7,013 nt of DNA, taken from assembly GCA_031255375.1 (NCBI GenBank), contig JAIRSP010000031.1, positions 1 to 7,013 of the forward strand, in the 5' to 3' direction. The stretch is from Endomicrobium sp. (GTDB lineage Bacteria > Elusimicrobiota > Endomicrobiia > Endomicrobiales > Endomicrobiaceae). Made by a program: the position numbers and the translations under genes. Below, piece after piece: positions 6,421 through 7,013 of this stretch. The stretch's first letter is position 1. Every line of letters starts with the position of its first letter. Below the pieces are notes generated by a model. That model did not search any database. It saw only the letters and a program-made list of their open reading frames with translations, and was not told where the DNA came from.

Positions 6421-6435
6421 ACTGTTGTTAACAGT
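6421..6435 (+). promoter_or_regulatory. Perfect inverted repeat in the trxB-polA gap (operator or weak hairpin)
   Basis: ACTGTT and AACAGT flank a GTT spacer, giving a perfect 6-base-pair palindrome. It lies in a G/C-richer patch (about 6400-6436) of an otherwise AT-rich gap. CAAAT/ATTTG follows at 6436-6447, and GTAC/GTAC precedes and overlaps it (6410-6413 and 6419-6422). No T run follows, so a classical terminator for trxB is not supported. It overlaps the candidate -35 of polA, which would suit a repressor site. Confidence 0.35.
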
Positions 6436-6459
6436 CAAATTTATTTGTATGAGTATAAT
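6428..6459 (+). promoter_or_regulatory. Candidate polA promoter
   Basis: TATAAT at 6454-6459 is a perfect -10 hexamer, and TTAACA at 6428-6433 matches five of six -35 bases. Their 20-base spacing is longer than ideal. The implied start near 6466 would leave a leader of about 30 bases before the polA ATG. Confidence 0.3.
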
Positions 6460-6495
6460 AGTAAGTAAAATTTGTTTATAAATAAATATTGATTT

Positions 6496-7013
6496 ATGAA
6501 AAAATTTTTTATTATGGATGGTAATGCTTATGTTCATAGAGCTTACCATGCCTTACCTCCTTTTTTTACCTCTTATGGCCAGCAGACAAATGCTGTTTAT
6601 GGTTTTGTGAATTTATTGCTTAAAATAAAGAATGATTTTATATTTGATTACATTGTTGTTTGCTTTGATTATCCATCAAAAAATTTTAGATATGAAATAT
6701 TTAAATATTATAAAGCAAATAGAGGTTTAGTTGATAAATCTATTGTTAATCAAATGCAAATTGCCAAGAAAGCTACTGAAATTTTATCAATTGCAAAATT
6801 AGAAGTGGATGGATATGAGGCAGATGACTTAATTGCTACGGTTGTAGAAAATAATAAAAAAAATGACGTACAAATTATTATAATAACTCCTGATAAAGAT
6901 ATGTTTCAACTAATAGAAAAACAAAATGTATTGGTTTGGAATTATTCTAAGAATATTATGTACGATGAGAAAAAAATCGAAAGCATATATGACGTTAAAC
7001 CGAGACAACTTGT
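6496..7013 (+). CDS. polA: DNA polymerase I, N-terminal 5'-3' exonuclease domain (3' end outside the window)
   Basis: The visible 172 codons encode the 5' nuclease domain that removes RNA primers and flaps during Okazaki-fragment maturation and repair. Visible: MDGNAYVHRAYHALP (7-21) with metal ligand D8; TNAVYGF (31-37); VVCFD (54-58) with D58; FRYE and YKANR (72-76); GYEADDLIAT (106-115) with E108, D110 and D111; and TPDKDMFQL (131-139) with D133 and D135. All the expected acidic metal ligands are present. The frame is open to the end of the window. Whether a 3'-5' exonuclease and the polymerase domain follow cannot be seen; a stand-alone 5' nuclease is possible but less usual. No Shine-Dalgarno sequence precedes ATG 6496. 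It has a 108-base gap before it and probably its own promoter. Confidence 0.92.
   Translation, partial: MKKFFIMDGNAYVHRAYHALPPFFTSYGQQTNAVYGFVNLLLKIKNDFIFDYIVVCFDYPSKNFRYEIFKYYKANRGLVDKSIVNQMQIAKKATEILSIAKLEVDGYEADDLIATVVENNKKNDVQIIIITPDKDMFQLIEKQNVLVWNYSKNIMYDEKKIESIYDVKPRQL

Noticed and set aside
1..7013. Altered genetic code (TGA as tryptophan), suggested by the AT-rich composition
   Set aside because: purM and purN end in TGA, tryptophans are encoded by TGG, and no gene has an internal TGA.
1..7013. Mobile element, defence system or CRISPR array
   Set aside because: No transposase, integrase, nuclease or spaced-repeat pattern was seen on either strand. All gene-length frames on the + strand are accounted for by housekeeping families.

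Overview
The window is a compact, very AT-rich bacterial chromosome segment (roughly 25-30% G+C by eye) with every gene on the + strand. It carries housekeeping genes only. I see no phage, transposon, CRISPR or toxin-antitoxin signature. The code is standard: purM and purN end in TGA, tryptophan is TGG, and no gene has an internal TGA. The A/T-skewed codons and the many 9-11 base A or T runs inside genes fit a host-associated bacterium with a reduced or drifting genome. The PurN loop with GGKGMYG after HPSLLPKF, and the PyrE C-terminus with CPMCK and KPGSR, are seen in several phyla. An Elusimicrobiota (Endomicrobium-like) symbiont is one possibility, but this is a low-confidence inference.

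Layout: (1) 1-2044, nucleotide synthesis: the 3' part of pyrE (pyrimidine), then purM and purN (purine), the last two overlapping by 4 bases. (2) 2045-3461: a 124-base gap with weak promoter-like elements, then purB. (3) 3509-3581: a tRNA-Val with anticodon UAC that has C instead of the near-universal U at position 33. (4) 3643-5082: def and fmt, the enzymes that remove and add the formyl group at translation start. (5) 5107-6387: trxA and trxB, a complete NADPH-thioredoxin reductase-thioredoxin pair. (6) 6388-6495: a short gap with a perfect 15-base palindrome and a promoter-like sequence, followed by the 5' end of polA, which runs off the window.

How the genes fit together: PurM makes the imidazole ring that PurB later processes to AICAR, and PurB also makes AMP. 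PurN and Fmt both use 10-formyl-tetrahydrofolate, so two one-carbon consumers lie close together. Def and Fmt act in sequence on formyl-methionine. The thioredoxin pair supplies reducing power, for example to ribonucleotide reductase, and PolA uses the nucleotides. Keeping several purine genes suggests the organism makes its own purines, but purE, purK, purL and other pathway genes lie outside the window.

I do not see an undescribed multi-gene system. The best leads are the C33 tRNA-Val, the unusual tRNA-recognition loop of Fmt, the 11-A run at the end of def, and the palindrome in front of polA.
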